A stretch of 5,482 nucleotides of DNA from DASYML01 sp034665545 (GTDB lineage Bacteria; Acidobacteriota; Blastocatellia; Pyrinomonadales; Pyrinomonadaceae), in assembly GCA_034665545.1 (NCBI GenBank), contig JAXDFO010000411.1:1-5482 (forward strand). Reading direction: 5' to 3'. The position numbers and the translations under genes were made by a program. Shown one piece after another: positions 5,325 through 5,482 of this stretch (position 1 is the first letter of the stretch; each line of letters opens with the position of its first letter). Under the pieces are notes generated by a model, which saw only the letters and a program-made list of their open reading frames with translations, made no database searches and was not told where the DNA came from.

Positions 5325-5482
5325 TTATGAAGTGTGGTCGTGGACGATGCGCCAACCGGCGTTCGTGCGGCGCAGGATGAGTGTAAAGCGTCCATGCGGC
5401 GTGTCCTTCGCGCGTGTCAGTTGCCAGCGTCCGAGGGCGACCGCAGATGTTTTACTGAGCGGCGTGATTTGCAGTTCGGAGA
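5325..5482 (-). CDS. C-terminal part of NTF2-like (SnoaL/DUF4440-type) protein (partial)
   Basis: An open frame enters from the right edge (first two bases belong to a split codon) and runs 51 full codons to TAA at 5327-5325. The translation contains LGRWQLTR, HGRFTLILRR and the ending GWRIVHDHTS. An alternating beta-strand pattern that closes on a Gly-Trp-(K/R)-Ile-(V/I)-x-(D/H)-H-(T/S) strand is characteristic of the C-terminus of the NTF2-like cone fold, as in SnoaL/DUF4440 proteins. These are usually small (about 120-160 residues) and serve as ligand-binding, calcium/calmodulin-kinase-II-association-like or enzymatic domains, so no specific role can be given. A signal peptide, if any, would be outside the window. 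The gene stops 7 nt before the permease start, which indicates one transcript. The stretch is easily missed because a longer in-frame extension of the permease overlaps it in a different frame. Confidence 0.8.
   Translation of the reverse strand, partial: SELQITPLSKTSAVALGRWQLTRAKDTPHGRFTLILRRTNAGWRIVHDHTS

Overview
The window looks like chromosomal DNA of a high-GC, Gram-negative-type bacterium. The coding regions are visibly GC-rich and intact. The mix of an exported S9 oligopeptidase, an APC permease, a histidine-degradation enzyme and intergenic palindromes of the AGTCAGGAGTC type would fit an Acidobacteriota lineage such as Blastocatellia. That placement is an impression from gene style, not something the sequence proves.

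Layout. Bases 1-63 are the last 20 codons of a plus-strand gene, possibly a ROK-type sugar kinase. Bases 64-460 contain no conventional gene but are full of structure. There is a perfect 24-bp inverted repeat (89-147) and a 12-bp terminator hairpin that works in both directions (176-212). On the minus strand there is what looks like a compact independent transcription unit: a near-consensus sigma70 promoter (TTGACG-N17-TATTAT, 385-413), a very strong Shine-Dalgarno sequence (358-369), an 11-codon micro-ORF (312-347) and several hairpins leading into the terminator. This unit of about 205 nt is the most novel item in the window.

From 461 to the right edge, all genes lie on the minus strand and read right to left. 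They are the tail of an NTF2-like (SnoaL/DUF4440) protein (5325-5482), a 12-TM APC amino acid permease (3884-5317), a secreted S9 prolyl-oligopeptidase-family peptidase (1818-3770) and imidazolonepropionase hutI (461-1708). The permease start is placed at 5317, because the in-frame stretch upstream of it is the end of the NTF2-like gene in another frame. The spacers are 7 nt, 113 nt and 109 nt. The last one is almost entirely a long palindromic repeat, which touches the peptidase stop codon and leaves hutI without a recognisable Shine-Dalgarno sequence.

How the genes may work together (inference): the peptidase would trim peptides outside the cytoplasm, the permease would import amino acids, and HutI would carry out the third step of histidine breakdown. 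hutH, hutU and the last-step hut genes are not in the window, so the histidine link rests on hutI alone. The operon's own promoter lies beyond the right edge.
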